64,000 nt of DNA from Aquicella siphonis (lineage in GTDB: Bacteria > Pseudomonadota > Gammaproteobacteria > DSM-16500): positions 744,001 through 808,000 of the forward strand of contig NZ_LR699119.1 in assembly GCF_902459485.1 (NCBI RefSeq), given 5' to 3'. Of the stretch, positions 1 through 8,331 are shown one piece after another. How positions within the stretch are numbered: position 1 is the first letter of the stretch; every line of letters starts with the position of its first letter. Position numbers and translations under genes: made by a program. The notes under the pieces were generated by a model. The model saw nothing but the letters and a program-made list of their open reading frames with translations, ran no database searches and was not told the DNA's origin.

Positions 1-1565
1 CGCATACTCGAATTCGCCAATTCTATAATGGCATACCTGTATGGGATGCGACGGGTGTCATTCATACCCCCAGGAATAATAAGATTCGTAAAAATATGCT
101 TGTCAATATTGATGTCAATACGACCATGAACGGCGTCATTTATGAAAATATAGAAAAGGATTTGATCGGTACACCTGCGGCCGCATTAACATCAAGCGCG
201 GCATCTAAAGCCCTGGAAGCTGCAAAAAATTGGCACGCAAGAAAATCACGTTTGACTGTTGATTCTTTCAAGAATGGAAAGTCACTGCCTATTATTTTCA
301 TTGATGATAACAAACAAGCACATCATGCCTACCTGACCAGCTTTACTTATGCAACCGCATCTGCGATGCATCGTCCCACTTCGATTGTCGACGCGGTTAC
401 ACACCATGTTTATCGCAGCTGGGAGGGTATTTTCACTGCACATGTTCAAGAAGAGGAAGCCATCAACACGGCGCGCGCTAAAGTAAAAAAAATGTTGAAT
501 AATGACGATCCTGCTCAGCCTGGTCTGTATGACATTGCCGCGGGCGGCATTGGCGGAAACCCAAAATCAGGCGAGGTGATTTATGATGGTGGACAAGGCA
601 ATAAGCCTGCGTTAAACATGAAGGCCATGGACATGGAAGTGGAAATGATTCCTGGAAATCCCTATAAAATGACTTTTTGCGTTCTTATGAATGATGATAT
701 TAGTGTTGTTGATACGGCCACGGGAAGCGAGGTTGTAATCGACATATGCATGCCAAATTCAAGACTGCACAAGGGAATTGCCTGGCTCAGCATGAATAAA
801 AACCAGACACGCTGGGACGCGGATGAAATGAATGAAGGTTATTCACCATCGCTTGATGCATTTTATGCTGCTGTGATGGTCAAAAGTCTGTATCAGGACT
901 GGTTTGGTGTGCCGGCTTTGATTGACGAGGAAGGCAAGCCCATGAAATATCTGATGCGTGTTCACTTTGGGCGAAAATTTGACAACGCTTTCTGGGATGG
1001 GGAGCAAATGACTTTTGGTGACGGCGGCAGTATGTTTTACCCCCTCACTTCTGTAGGTGTGACCGCGCATGAAATCAGCCACGGTTTTACCGAGACACAT
1101 TCAGGCATAGACGGTTCAAAACCGCAAATGGCCGCATTGCATGAGTCATTTTCCGATATGGCTGCCATTGCGGTTGAAAACTATATGACTGGCAAGAATG
1201 GCTGGGATATTGGCCGTGAAATCAAGAAAGATGAGGGAGCGTTGCGTTATCTTGATAATCCAACTAAGGATGGCACTTCAATCGACCATATGAAGAATTT
1301 TGATGATACGGAGGCGCATGGAGGCGCGGGCGTGACCAATAAGGCATTTTACCTGCTGGCTACAACAAAAGGCTGGAATACACGCAAGGCCTTTGATGTC
1401 ATGGTTAAAGCCAATATGCATTACTGGACATCAAGTATGAATACGTTTAACGATGCGGCTTGCGGTGTGGTTTCAGCGACAAAAGATTATGGCTATGATG
1501 TCGCTGATGTGCGCATTGCGTTTGCCAAGGTTGGCGTTGATACTGATAATTGCGATGCAAAATAA
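1..1565 (+). CDS. M4 (thermolysin-like) zinc metalloprotease, 5' partial
   Basis: Secreted zinc endopeptidase of the thermolysin family, resembling Legionella ProA/Msp. The frame is already open at the window edge. The codons before the first ATG (position 96) read RQFYNGIPVWD, typical of the FTP propeptide domain, so that ATG is internal and the true start with its signal peptide lies upstream. The catalytic helix HEISH is at 1068-1082. The third zinc ligand is expected in the following ALHESFSDM segment, and the transition-state His lies in AHGGAGVTNKAF. The C-terminal helical domain is complete and a terminator follows. By family knowledge such enzymes are made as proenzymes, exported and self-cleaved, and they degrade host or environmental protein. 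Family assignment is firm; the exact substrate is unknown. Confidence 0.93.
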   Translation, partial: HTRIRQFYNGIPVWDATGVIHTPRNNKIRKNMLVNIDVNTTMNGVIYENIEKDLIGTPAAALTSSAASKALEAAKNWHARKSRLTVDSFKNGKSLPIIFIDDNKQAHHAYLTSFTYATASAMHRPTSIVDAVTHHVYRSWEGIFTAHVQEEEAINTARAKVKKMLNNDDPAQPGLYDIAAGGIGGNPKSGEVIYDGGQGNKPALNMKAMDMEVEMIPGNPYKMTFCVLMNDDISVVDTATGSEVVIDICMPNSRLHKGIAWLSMNKNQTRWDADEMNEGYSPSLDAFYAAVMVKSLYQDWFGVPALIDEEGKPMKYLMRVHFGRKFDNAFWDGEQMTFGDGGSMFYPLTSVGVTAHEISHGFTETHSGIDGSKPQMAALHESFSDMAAIAVENYMTGKNGWDIGREIKKDEGALRYLDNPTKDGTSIDHMKNFDDTEAHGGAGVTNKAFYLLATTKGWNTRKAFDVMVKANMHYWTSSMNTFNDAACGVVSATKDYGYDVADVRIAFAKVGVDTDNCDAK

Positions 1566-1579
1566 TTTATAAAGGAAAA

Positions 1580-1618
1580 AGAGCAGGTTCTTCCATTTCT
1601 GGAAGAGCTTGCTTCTTT
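1580..1618 (+). terminator. Rho-independent terminator of the M4 protease gene
   Basis: A hairpin with arms around AGCAGGTTCTTCC and GGAAGAGCTTGCT (G-U pairs included), loop ATTTCT, then a T-rich tail CTTCTTTAT. It starts about 15 bases after the protease stop codon. Confidence 0.75.
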
Positions 1619-1692
1619 ATGTGGCGCCAGATTGGCTGAAGCGGTTAGAAGTTTGGCGATTGCGCGGGGAGCCTGCCTGGTTGAGAAATGGA

Positions 1693-2034
1693 TTACACCT
1701 TTTTTACGAACTGCGATTTTAATTTCATGGAGCCAATTCCATCAATCTTGCAGTCAATATCATGATCCCCTTCAACCAGTCTGATGTTTTTAACTTTAGT
1801 ACCCACTTTAACTACCAGTGATGAACCTTTGACTTTTAAATCCTTTATCACAGTAACCGTGTCGCCATCTTGTAGCGGGTTGCCATTAGCATCTTTTATG
1901 CTTAATGGCGCTTCATCTGTTTTATCATCCGCATCATTTGACCATTCGTGTGCGCACTCGGGGCAGATCAAAAGCATGCCATCCTTATAGGTGAATTCTG
2001 AATCGCATTTTGGGCATTTGGGCAAGGTGTTCAT
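1693..2034 (-). CDS. yjdM: YjdM/PhnA family zinc-ribbon protein
   Basis: Small cytoplasmic protein of the YjdM (formerly PhnA) family, 113 residues, the usual length. The N-terminus has a zinc ribbon with CPKC and CPEC pairs (about residues 8-11 and 24-27). The C-terminal SH3-like beta domain holds the family signature [20 protein letters not shown] and [18 protein letters not shown] precedes the ATG at good spacing. Despite the old name it is not itself a phosphonate-degrading enzyme; its role is uncertain. It is transcribed divergently from the LysR gene next door, which could regulate it, though nothing in the sequence proves this. Confidence 0.9.
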   Translation of the reverse strand: MNTLPKCPKCDSEFTYKDGMLLICPECAHEWSNDADDKTDEAPLSIKDANGNPLQDGDTVTVIKDLKVKGSSLVVKVGTKVKNIRLVEGDHDIDCKIDGIGSMKLKSQFVKKV

Positions 2035-2265
2035 CGTTTATTCCTGCAATATGCAATTGTGCCAATATGATATTGGCTTGAAGTATACATAAGAAAGAAG
2101 CCTGTGACATCATGAAAATTACTCATCTTCCATCTTGTCCAATCGGCTCGGAGATACAATTGGAACGTATCACTTTAAATACTGCCGCCTATACTGACTT
2201 CTCAGAGGAAAATAACGACGACATTTGTTGAATAAAAGTGATTATTTTCCTATAATTCGTTCCAT

Positions 2266-3117
2266 ATGGATACAAATCGATTGCGACAATTTTGTGTGAT
2301 AGCAGATACCGGCAGTATGACTAAAGCTGCGGAACTGTTATGCATTACCCATTCAGGTTTATCCAAGTCCATGAAATTATTGCAAGAGGAACTGGGTTTT
2401 TCCTTGCTGCGTCCAGCCGGCAGGGGGCTGGCGTTAACTGAAGACGGTGTGCGGATTTATCAAAACGCCAAACAATTTTTGGCACTTGAAGAGCAATTAT
2501 TTAGCGCCACACCAAGGGTTCAACAAAAATCGGTAAGAATAGGTACGGTTGAAGTCTTTTTATTGGCACAATGCAGGCGGCTCAAGCAATCACAGCTTGA
2601 TAACTACAATTTCACTCTTCTGGATTTGAATCCGGGGCAAATTGAACAGTTAATCGCAGACAGGCAGCTGGATTATGGCGTTACTTATGCGCCTTATCCC
2701 ATGGATGGCGTTGAAATTACGGAAATCGGTAAGTATCAGTTAGGCTGTTATTGCTTAAAAGGTTGTTTTAAAGGAATGGACATCAGTGATATCCCATTCG
2801 CTGTCCCTGCTCAAGGGATATCAAACAATCCTTTGGGAATAAAAGAGCGTGATGGCTGGCTAGAGAGTGTGACGCCCAGAAATAGAAAGTATTCAGTCAA
2901 TCTTTTGTCAACCGGACTGGAATTGGTGCGGCAAGGATTATGCGCCATATTCATACCAAAGTTTGTTGCCAGGAATTATCCTGATCTGGTTGAGCTGGCT
3001 ATACCCAAGGTACAGCAAGCCAAACAACGCGCATTCCTGATCAAACATAAAGACCATCCGCAAGATAGTTTGTTTAAGATGCTAAAAAAGACAATTACAT
3101 CTATTGTCCAGGACTAG
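2266..3117 (+). CDS. LysR family transcriptional regulator
   Basis: DNA-binding regulator of 283 residues. The N-terminal winged helix-turn-helix (residues 1-60) shows the LysR pattern LRQFCVIADTGSMTKAAELL followed by SGLSKSMKLLQEELGFSLL. The rest is a periplasmic-binding-protein-like effector domain, somewhat shorter and more divergent than in typical 300-residue members. It is divergent from yjdM across 231 bp, the classic arrangement for a LysR regulator and its target, but the target is an inference. No clear Shine-Dalgarno sequence precedes the ATG. Confidence 0.9.
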   Translation: MDTNRLRQFCVIADTGSMTKAAELLCITHSGLSKSMKLLQEELGFSLLRPAGRGLALTEDGVRIYQNAKQFLALEEQLFSATPRVQQKSVRIGTVEVFLLAQCRRLKQSQLDNYNFTLLDLNPGQIEQLIADRQLDYGVTYAPYPMDGVEITEIGKYQLGCYCLKGCFKGMDISDIPFAVPAQGISNNPLGIKERDGWLESVTPRNRKYSVNLLSTGLELVRQGLCAIFIPKFVARNYPDLVELAIPKVQQAKQRAFLIKHKDHPQDSLFKMLKKTITSIVQD

Positions 3118-3234
3118 ATTTGTCTGAAATTCTGTTTGTTGCCGCCGCAGGCCAATCATTATCCTGCGAATAAGCAGTTTAGCCGTTTATTACTGGATGC
3201 TTATGATCCGTAAGGTTGAAATGTTGGATATTGA

Positions 3235-3441
3235 TTATCGCGGCAATCTGCTGGCCCACCACAACAGTAATACTGTCATTAATGCGCTGCCTGCAATAAT
3301 CCAATAATTACCATATTGAGTCAATGTCATAAAGCCCAGGGGCCATGGCAAAGCCACAAAATAGGGTAACATGGCATGGCTGATGGTATGGAAAAATGCG
3401 GCGCCTGCTAAAAAAATGAGAAAATCGCGAAGTCTAATCAT
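3235..3441 (-). CDS. Small two-helix membrane protein, unknown function
   Basis: A 68-residue protein with two hydrophobic segments (about residues 7-30 and 46-63) and a basic C-terminus. AAGGAG six bases before the ATG supports the start. It lies 27 bp downstream of the Cys-rich secreted protein on the same strand and may share its transcript. No family recognised. Confidence 0.7.
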   Translation of the reverse strand: MIRLRDFLIFLAGAAFFHTISHAMLPYFVALPWPLGFMTLTQYGNYWIIAGSALMTVLLLWWASRLPR

Positions 3442-3468
3442 GTGTAACTCCTTAAAACCTATATGTCC

Positions 3469-3960
3469 TTATTGCTTCACATTTTCACCGCCATCGGGTG
3501 GGACGGGCGTGCAGCCTGGCGTTGTGCCGATAATTTCTCCACACATGCAGTAACCAGGGTCATTCCCATATGTGCATTGCTTGAATGTGCCATCCAGAAT
3601 AAAACAATAGTGAACTCCCCATCCTGTGCAATATACATCACAACTCTGGTCTGGATAATTATAATTTTTCGTTACAGTATTGCCCGTGCAAACATTTGCC
3701 GGCGGCGGGGAGCAATAATATGAAAAGGTATACCATCCACCAGGAATTTGTCCGCAACCCGTGTTGCATTTGCTGACAACACCGCCCGTATCGCAAACGC
3801 CTTTTCCGCTGCACATGTCCTTATAATTGCTTTCACAAATGCCTTTTGCCATGTATCTACGGCTATTGTTCCAGCCGGTTTTATCATCGGCATATACAGT
3901 GGCGGCTGTTAGAAAAATTGTTAAAAAATAGAAAAGGGTCGAGAATCCTTTTTTAAACAT
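3469..3960 (-). CDS. Cysteine-rich secreted protein
   Basis: A 163-residue exported protein with a Sec signal peptide (hydrophobic residues 5-22, cleavage probably after VYA) and a mature part with 14 cysteines, many in close pairs such as CDVYC and CMC. An even cysteine number and a short, Gly/Pro/Tyr-rich chain point to a disulfide-stabilised extracellular or surface protein. AAAGGA nine bases before the ATG supports the start. No enzymatic motif was found. Two other small Cys-containing secreted proteins occur in the window (15336-15590 and 18943-19302), without clear sequence similarity to this one. Confidence 0.75.
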   Translation of the reverse strand: MFKKGFSTLFYFLTIFLTAATVYADDKTGWNNSRRYMAKGICESNYKDMCSGKGVCDTGGVVSKCNTGCGQIPGGWYTFSYYCSPPPANVCTGNTVTKNYNYPDQSCDVYCTGWGVHYCFILDGTFKQCTYGNDPGYCMCGEIIGTTPGCTPVPPDGGENVKQ

Positions 3961-4120
3961 ATCAAGAAATCCTTTCTTTTACAGGCTATGAGATAATATG
4001 TGTATTACGAAAAAATTGCAATCTTTGCATTTATGGTGTGGTTTTCGTTGTATACCGACCGTAATGTTATGTCTGGCGATTGATCAAATACAAAAAATAG
4101 AAATTCAACCGGCTTCCTTG

Positions 4121-4795
4121 TTATTGAATGCTGCACCCTGAACGTGGACCGCGAGAGTGGTCTTCCGTGTCACGCCTGTTTGAAATTTCCACTCTGCCAT
4201 CTTTTTTATGAGATTCTACAGCTTGTTCTGTTTGTGGTGGGCATTTAAAGAAAATTTGCTGCTTATAATAATGGTCTTTGGTTGAGTAATAAGCCTTGGT
4301 TATTTCGCTGGCTATTTCTGGAGGTAACAGTTTAAACAGAGATTTATCATCAAAAAGATTGGCGCACATGATTAGTGCCGATTTATTAATTATATTGATT
4401 TCGTTTAATTTTTCATTCCGTTCTTCTGATTTAAACAGGAAGTCAATTTTTCCCAATAAGTCTCTTGGACTATGATTAAAGGAATTGAAATTAACAGCGA
4501 TACATGTGTTTTTATCTCTCAGACTTTCAAATTTTTTAATTGTCTCAGGATCAGCATCAATATAGATATAGACATCGGCATTTTTAGTATAGATTGATGT
4601 GATTGAACGAAAGTGCTCCTGGCCGGTCATGTCCCAAAGCTGAAATCTTCTGTTATTCACGTGGACGACGATAAAGTCCATTCCTACTGTTCTTGGCATA
4701 GGCAAGCAATCTTTGTCTTCAGCCTGGTCCATGAACGCTTTTTTTGAATCCGCACTGCCTATTAATATGACTTTACAATCTTTGCGCGCTTCCAT
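4121..4795 (-). CDS. Rab-like pseudo-GTPase with C-terminal CaaX box
   Basis: A 224-residue protein with a Ras/Rab-like N-terminal domain. The switch I region reads TVGMDF (36-41) and switch II WDMTGQEHFRSIT (54-66), close to Rab TIGVDF and WDTAGQERF. The P-loop is degenerate: GSADSKKA (13-20) lacks the second Gly and the Ser/Thr of GxxxxGK[ST], although Lys is kept. The NKxD base motif is replaced by NFNS. The last four residues are CSIQ, a CaaX motif that host farnesyltransferase could modify, preceded by a basic stretch. A GAGG Shine-Dalgarno supports the start. Rab-like switch motifs are eukaryotic in character, so a translocated effector anchored to host membranes is the likeliest reading; this is inference. 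Confidence 0.75.
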   Translation of the reverse strand: MEARKDCKVILIGSADSKKAFMDQAEDKDCLPMPRTVGMDFIVVHVNNRRFQLWDMTGQEHFRSITSIYTKNADVYIYIDADPETIKKFESLRDKNTCIAVNFNSFNHSPRDLLGKIDFLFKSEERNEKLNEINIINKSALIMCANLFDDKSLFKLLPPEIASEITKAYYSTKDHYYKQQIFFKCPPQTEQAVESHKKDGRVEISNRRDTEDHSRGPRSGCSIQ

Positions 4796-5010
4796 CCTGT
4801 ATCCTCGTTTTAGTTAATATGTTTTAGTCTTCTACTGGCTAATATCCACATGGATGGGCATGGATTATACGTGCATTTGGCTTGTTATAAACATTTCAGT
4901 CATATAACGGATGCTAATGGAATAGTGACTGCCGGTCTTATATTTATAATGATTGCCAATGCCGCTGATTCAGATCAGGTTTCCTGAAATGATTTAATCT
5001 CATCAAGCTA

Positions 5011-5295
5011 TTATTTTGTAGACAGTTCGGCATCTACTAGAATCTGTTCCACTTGAGCATTCCTGAATACAACGTGTTTATGCAAACCTATGGTAATTAC
5101 CGCTGGCGCCAGCTCTTGCATGGTATTAATGGCTTGCTGTTTTTGTTGCTGCGTAGCGGCCGGGTTTTCAAGAATATCCGCGTTAGCCAGGAATGCGGCA
5201 ATTGTGCCTTTTCTTACTATTTTTCCATTGATAGCAGTGGTATCGACTCCATCGGGTAAAACGTCTTCAGGAAGTACGGGATTCATGTTTGACAT
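5011..5295 (-). CDS. Hypothetical 94-residue protein
   Basis: Short soluble protein, no recognised family, with a Gln-rich helix around residues 48-60. AGAGGAAA precedes the ATG. Its upstream region is copy A of the 103-bp direct repeat, whose other copy lies upstream of the nucleotidyltransferase gene, so both genes may share promoter sequence. The segment AINTMQELAPA weakly resembles VIQSLQATVPA in the truncated frame at 6708-6890, which may be the remnant of a paralogue. Confidence 0.6.
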   Translation of the reverse strand: MSNMNPVLPEDVLPDGVDTTAINGKIVRKGTIAAFLANADILENPAATQQQKQQAINTMQELAPAVITIGLHKHVVFRNAQVEQILVDAELSTK

Positions 5296-5314
5296 GGTTT
5301 TTTCCTCTTGTATA

Positions 5315-5417
5315 GTATCTAAAGCTGAAAACCTGGCCGTGAATGATTAATGAGTCTCATGCTTTACGCAAAGTATCATAATCACGATGCGATTGCTATG
5401 TTCCATAGTCACAGGCA
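5315..5417. repeat. 103-bp direct repeat, copy A
   Basis: Matches 6676-6778 at 98 of 103 positions by eye, in the same orientation and 1361 bp apart; most differences lie in the last 25 bases. On the minus strand it carries the final codons of a gene (ending VKHETH, stop at 5347-5349) plus the spacer that follows. The stop codon of the nucleotidyltransferase lies inside this copy (5409-5411). Confidence 0.95.
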
Positions 5418-6653
5418 TGTGATCAGTCTGATAAATAATGCCTTGGGATCATAAATAATAACTATTCCATGAGTGACAACTTCTTTTGTTCCTTGTTCTG
5501 CCGGTATATCAGCCCAGCTTGGCGAGGCGATTCCAAATTCAACTTCATGGCCGTCTTGATAACTAACATGCCATGAGGTTACTGCGCCATAATTTTCCCG
5601 CTTGATGTTTATGCATTTGCCAAATTTTTTTAGCCACTCATTGTTTGATAGATATTTTTCCGGTTTACAGGATAATATCACCAAATCAATATCGGAATCT
5701 TCTTTCGCCTGATTCCTGGCGTAGGAACCCACCAACGCAATGCCTATTATTTCATTATTCTGTTTGGCCCAATTGATAACATCATCGAGAAAGCCGGTTA
5801 TACGCTGGAGATCACTCCTTCTCTGGCCAAGATAAATTTCATTGGCATACATTTCCTGAAAAAGTGTAGTTTCTTTAACTTTATCTGCCGCGAATTTGAT
5901 AAATTCAATCGATTTATTTTTTAATGACATTTCCTTTCCGTATTTCCAGCTCTCGGCGGTTTCAATAAGATGAGTCCAGATTGATCCATATCTGTTTTTT
6001 ACCCATTCAGCCGAAATTCTTTTTGTACTGGCGACACCATTCATAACAGTATAGAGAATACGGCACAAATTCATGACAAGATACGATTGATAATGGCTGT
6101 TATCCAGCCATTCTGAATCTGTCATTTTGGGCAGCCATTCCTGGAATAAATCCCTGATGCATGCTTTCTGAACTTCGATAATATCAACAGGTTTGATCAA
6201 CTCTTTGATATCAGGACCTATGAGTGAGATGCCGTGTTTATATAATAAATGGTTGTTAATAATCCATTCATTTCCATAAGGAGCCTGATCATAAAAAATT
6301 CCTCCGCCATAATACGGGCGAGGTTCTTTTGGCGGTAAAATATGACTAAGCATATCTATAGGCGTATAAGAGCATTCCAGTCTGTTGTTCCATTTTGAAC
6401 AATGTGCTTCTGTTTTCTTGTGCATCTGCTTGATCAGATCAAGATCATGATGATTGAGTGGCTGTTTTGTAATTGCTATCAGGTCAATGTCACTGCTGTC
6501 TGTATTAAAATCGCCGTAAGCCAGAGATCCGAATAGATATAAGCCAATGAGATTGTTACCGATAATTTCAGCAATGCCATTCGATATTTTCAATAATACT
6601 TCATTCACATCTTGATAAGCTGTCACACCTGTATTTTTGTAATTGAATGTCAT
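5409..6653 (-). CDS. Two-domain nucleotidyltransferase (AadA-like plus second NTase domain)
   Basis: A 414-residue protein with two nucleotidyltransferase domains. The first has LFGSLAYGDFNTDSSDIDL (GS...DxD metal site, about residues 40-60) and the helical domain of aminoglycoside adenylyltransferases (LVMNLCRILYTVMNG). The second, C-terminal domain has its own LVGSYARNQAKEDSDIDLVI. Members of the first family add AMP to spectinomycin or streptomycin; the actual substrate here is unknown. The ATG at 6653 is preferred over the TTG at 6665. The gene sits exactly between two 103-bp direct repeats, which suggests that it was inserted as a unit. The N-terminal call is good; the tandem arrangement is unusual. 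Confidence 0.82.
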   Translation of the reverse strand: MTFNYKNTGVTAYQDVNEVLLKISNGIAEIIGNNLIGLYLFGSLAYGDFNTDSSDIDLIAITKQPLNHHDLDLIKQMHKKTEAHCSKWNNRLECSYTPIDMLSHILPPKEPRPYYGGGIFYDQAPYGNEWIINNHLLYKHGISLIGPDIKELIKPVDIIEVQKACIRDLFQEWLPKMTDSEWLDNSHYQSYLVMNLCRILYTVMNGVASTKRISAEWVKNRYGSIWTHLIETAESWKYGKEMSLKNKSIEFIKFAADKVKETTLFQEMYANEIYLGQRRSDLQRITGFLDDVINWAKQNNEIIGIALVGSYARNQAKEDSDIDLVILSCKPEKYLSNNEWLKKFGKCINIKRENYGAVTSWHVSYQDGHEVEFGIASPSWADIPAEQGTKEVVTHGIVIIYDPKALFIRLITCL

Positions 6654-6675
6654 GATAAGCACCAACGATAGTTTG

Positions 6676-6778
6676 GTATCTAAAGCTGAAAATCTGGCCG
6701 TGAATGATTAATGAGTCTCATGCTTTACGCAAAGTATCATAATCACGATGCGATTGCCATTTTCCATGGTCACTGGCA
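6676..6778. repeat. 103-bp direct repeat, copy B
   Basis: Second copy of the repeat at 5315-5417. It begins 22 bases upstream of the nucleotidyltransferase ATG and therefore holds that gene's likely promoter region. It also contains the stop (6708-6710) and last codons of the truncated frame on the minus strand. Confidence 0.95.
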
Positions 6779-6890
6779 GCGTGCCAAAAGCTGCTGGAAC
6801 AGTTGCTTGCAATGACTGGATGACATGTACAGGCGGGATAATAAAATGTGTTTGATTTAAATAATAAAATTCTTCTATTATATGTGCTTG
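6708..6890 (-). pseudogene. 3' remnant of a small gene, truncated by the outer membrane protein gene
   Basis: An open minus-strand frame of about 60 codons that ends VTMENGNRIVIMILCVKHETH and whose tail is repeated in copy A of the direct repeat. Its upstream part runs into the 5' region of the divergent outer membrane protein gene, so no credible start remains. The segment VIQSLQATVPA resembles AINTMQELAPA of the 94-residue protein at 5011-5295, hinting at an old tandem paralogue. The similarity is short and was judged by eye. Confidence 0.4.
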
Positions 6891-6929
6891 CAAAAACTCA
6901 AACTGGTATATCGCAGGGAGTATATGGAA

Positions 6930-8018
6930 ATGAAGGAATTTTTCAAAAGAAGCGCGATCAGTGTCATTGTATTGGGTGTGACGGCCTCGGCATCTGCAGG
7001 CATGCCCGGCAATAATACACCATGGACTACTCACTTTTCGGGTGCGTTTATCGGTGTTGAAGGATTAAATTTACGGCCAATGAATGGTGATCTGGATTAT
7101 GTCACTATTTTTCCCGCAAACAGCGGGGGATCTTTCTATACCAGAGGAATATCGACATCATATGATTGGGGCTGGCGAGTATTCGGCGGCATTAATTTTA
7201 CTGAAAACGATGATCTCACACTTAGCTGGTTTAGTATGAACACCAGCGATAGTGATTCAGTCTCGCCGGCAGGATCAGTCAGTGGTTTTGGCCCCTCTGC
7301 GCCACGCTGGATAGGCGGGAACAATATCTGGAATAATGTGACAGGCCGAGTGACATTTGATCTGGATGATGCGTATGCAGTCTGGGGTCACACCATTAAC
7401 TTCAGTAACCCATGGAGTGTGCGTTTTGCAGGAGGATTAGAGTATGCAAAGCTGCATAGCAAGCTAAGGATTGCTTCAGATTCCAGTTATTCGGGTGAAA
7501 GCAATATAGGTTTCGAAGCAAAAAATGAAACAAAGGGTATAGGACCGCGAGTCGAATTGGATATGACTTATCATTTACCTTATGGTTTTGCCTTGTTTGG
7601 AAATACAAATGCTGCTCTGCTGGTGAGTGACCGTGAAATTTCACTTGATCCGACGGTTGCAGTGTCTCACGATATATTCGATAACACATACATCAATTAT
7701 TCGTCTGATTTTACAACCCGAAAAGTGGTGATCCCAAGATTTGGCATGCGTCTTGGCGCCAGTTACTCCTATGTGTGGGGACAGGCTGGAGGGGAGGGGG
7801 CGCCATGCAGAACAACGACGTTGACGGTGGACGCTGGATGGCAAGTCGAGTCCTACATTCATGCAATTGAACGACCTGATAATGGATACTTTGATGTAAC
7901 AACAAATAACGTCAGGGCAATGCAAGCCCCAGATTCCGGTTTTGCCGGCACTAAGACCAGCAACTTTAGCGATCAAGGCTTGTTTGTTGGCGTCAGGCTT
8001 GGCACAGACTGGGTTTGA
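6930..8018 (+). CDS. Legionella-type major outer membrane protein (beta-barrel)
   Basis: Exported protein of about 362 residues that resembles the Legionella major outer membrane protein family (PF05150). The signal peptide starts MKEFFKRSAISVIVLGVTAS and ends near ASA. The mature part has alternating polar/hydrophobic beta-strand patterns (for example NDDLTLSWFSMNTSDSDS, SVRFAGGLEYAKLHSKL) and ends with an aromatic-rich strand (GLFVGVRLGTDWV), as barrel proteins do. The start at 6930 is chosen because AGGGAG lies nine bases upstream; the in-frame ATGs at 6882 and 6924 fit less well. Family members are porins or adhesins of the cell surface. A strong terminator follows. Confidence 0.85.
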   Translation: MKEFFKRSAISVIVLGVTASASAGMPGNNTPWTTHFSGAFIGVEGLNLRPMNGDLDYVTIFPANSGGSFYTRGISTSYDWGWRVFGGINFTENDDLTLSWFSMNTSDSDSVSPAGSVSGFGPSAPRWIGGNNIWNNVTGRVTFDLDDAYAVWGHTINFSNPWSVRFAGGLEYAKLHSKLRIASDSSYSGESNIGFEAKNETKGIGPRVELDMTYHLPYGFALFGNTNAALLVSDREISLDPTVAVSHDIFDNTYINYSSDFTTRKVVIPRFGMRLGASYSYVWGQAGGEGAPCRTTTLTVDAGWQVESYIHAIERPDNGYFDVTTNNVRAMQAPDSGFAGTKTSNFSDQGLFVGVRLGTDWV

Positions 8019-8100
8019 TATTAGCGAATGCATATCCCGGTTAGACGTGATGAGTCGGGATGATGAATCTATGGGGGATTTGGCAAACACTATCTGAAGG

Positions 8101-8150
8101 CGGGCGACTATCTGTTTATAATATAAACAGGTAATTGCCCGTTTTTGTTT
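8101..8150 (+). terminator. Rho-independent terminator of the outer membrane protein gene
   Basis: Outer stem CGGGC/GCCCG (8101-8105 and 8137-8141) around a near-perfect inner hairpin CTGTTTA...TAAACAG, followed by GTTTTTGTTT. The remainder of the gap to 8331 shows no gene or clear signal. Confidence 0.85.
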
Positions 8151-8331
8151 CTTATGAGCAACGTTTTATTGTGATGGTGCGTCAGGGATGCATTTATGCC
8201 TATATCTACTGGTGACGATGTGTGAAAGCGGGTCTGCATTTTTAATGCGGGTTAAAATAGGATGTGGTTTAATTGCGCAGCAATGATTGCATTATTTCAA
8301 ACATCATGTTCATATTGAATCTGACAAATAA

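Noticed and set aside
7641..8090. 149-residue minus-strand open frame
   Set aside because: Fully antisense to the outer membrane protein gene, no ribosome binding site, composition not protein-like; a shadow.
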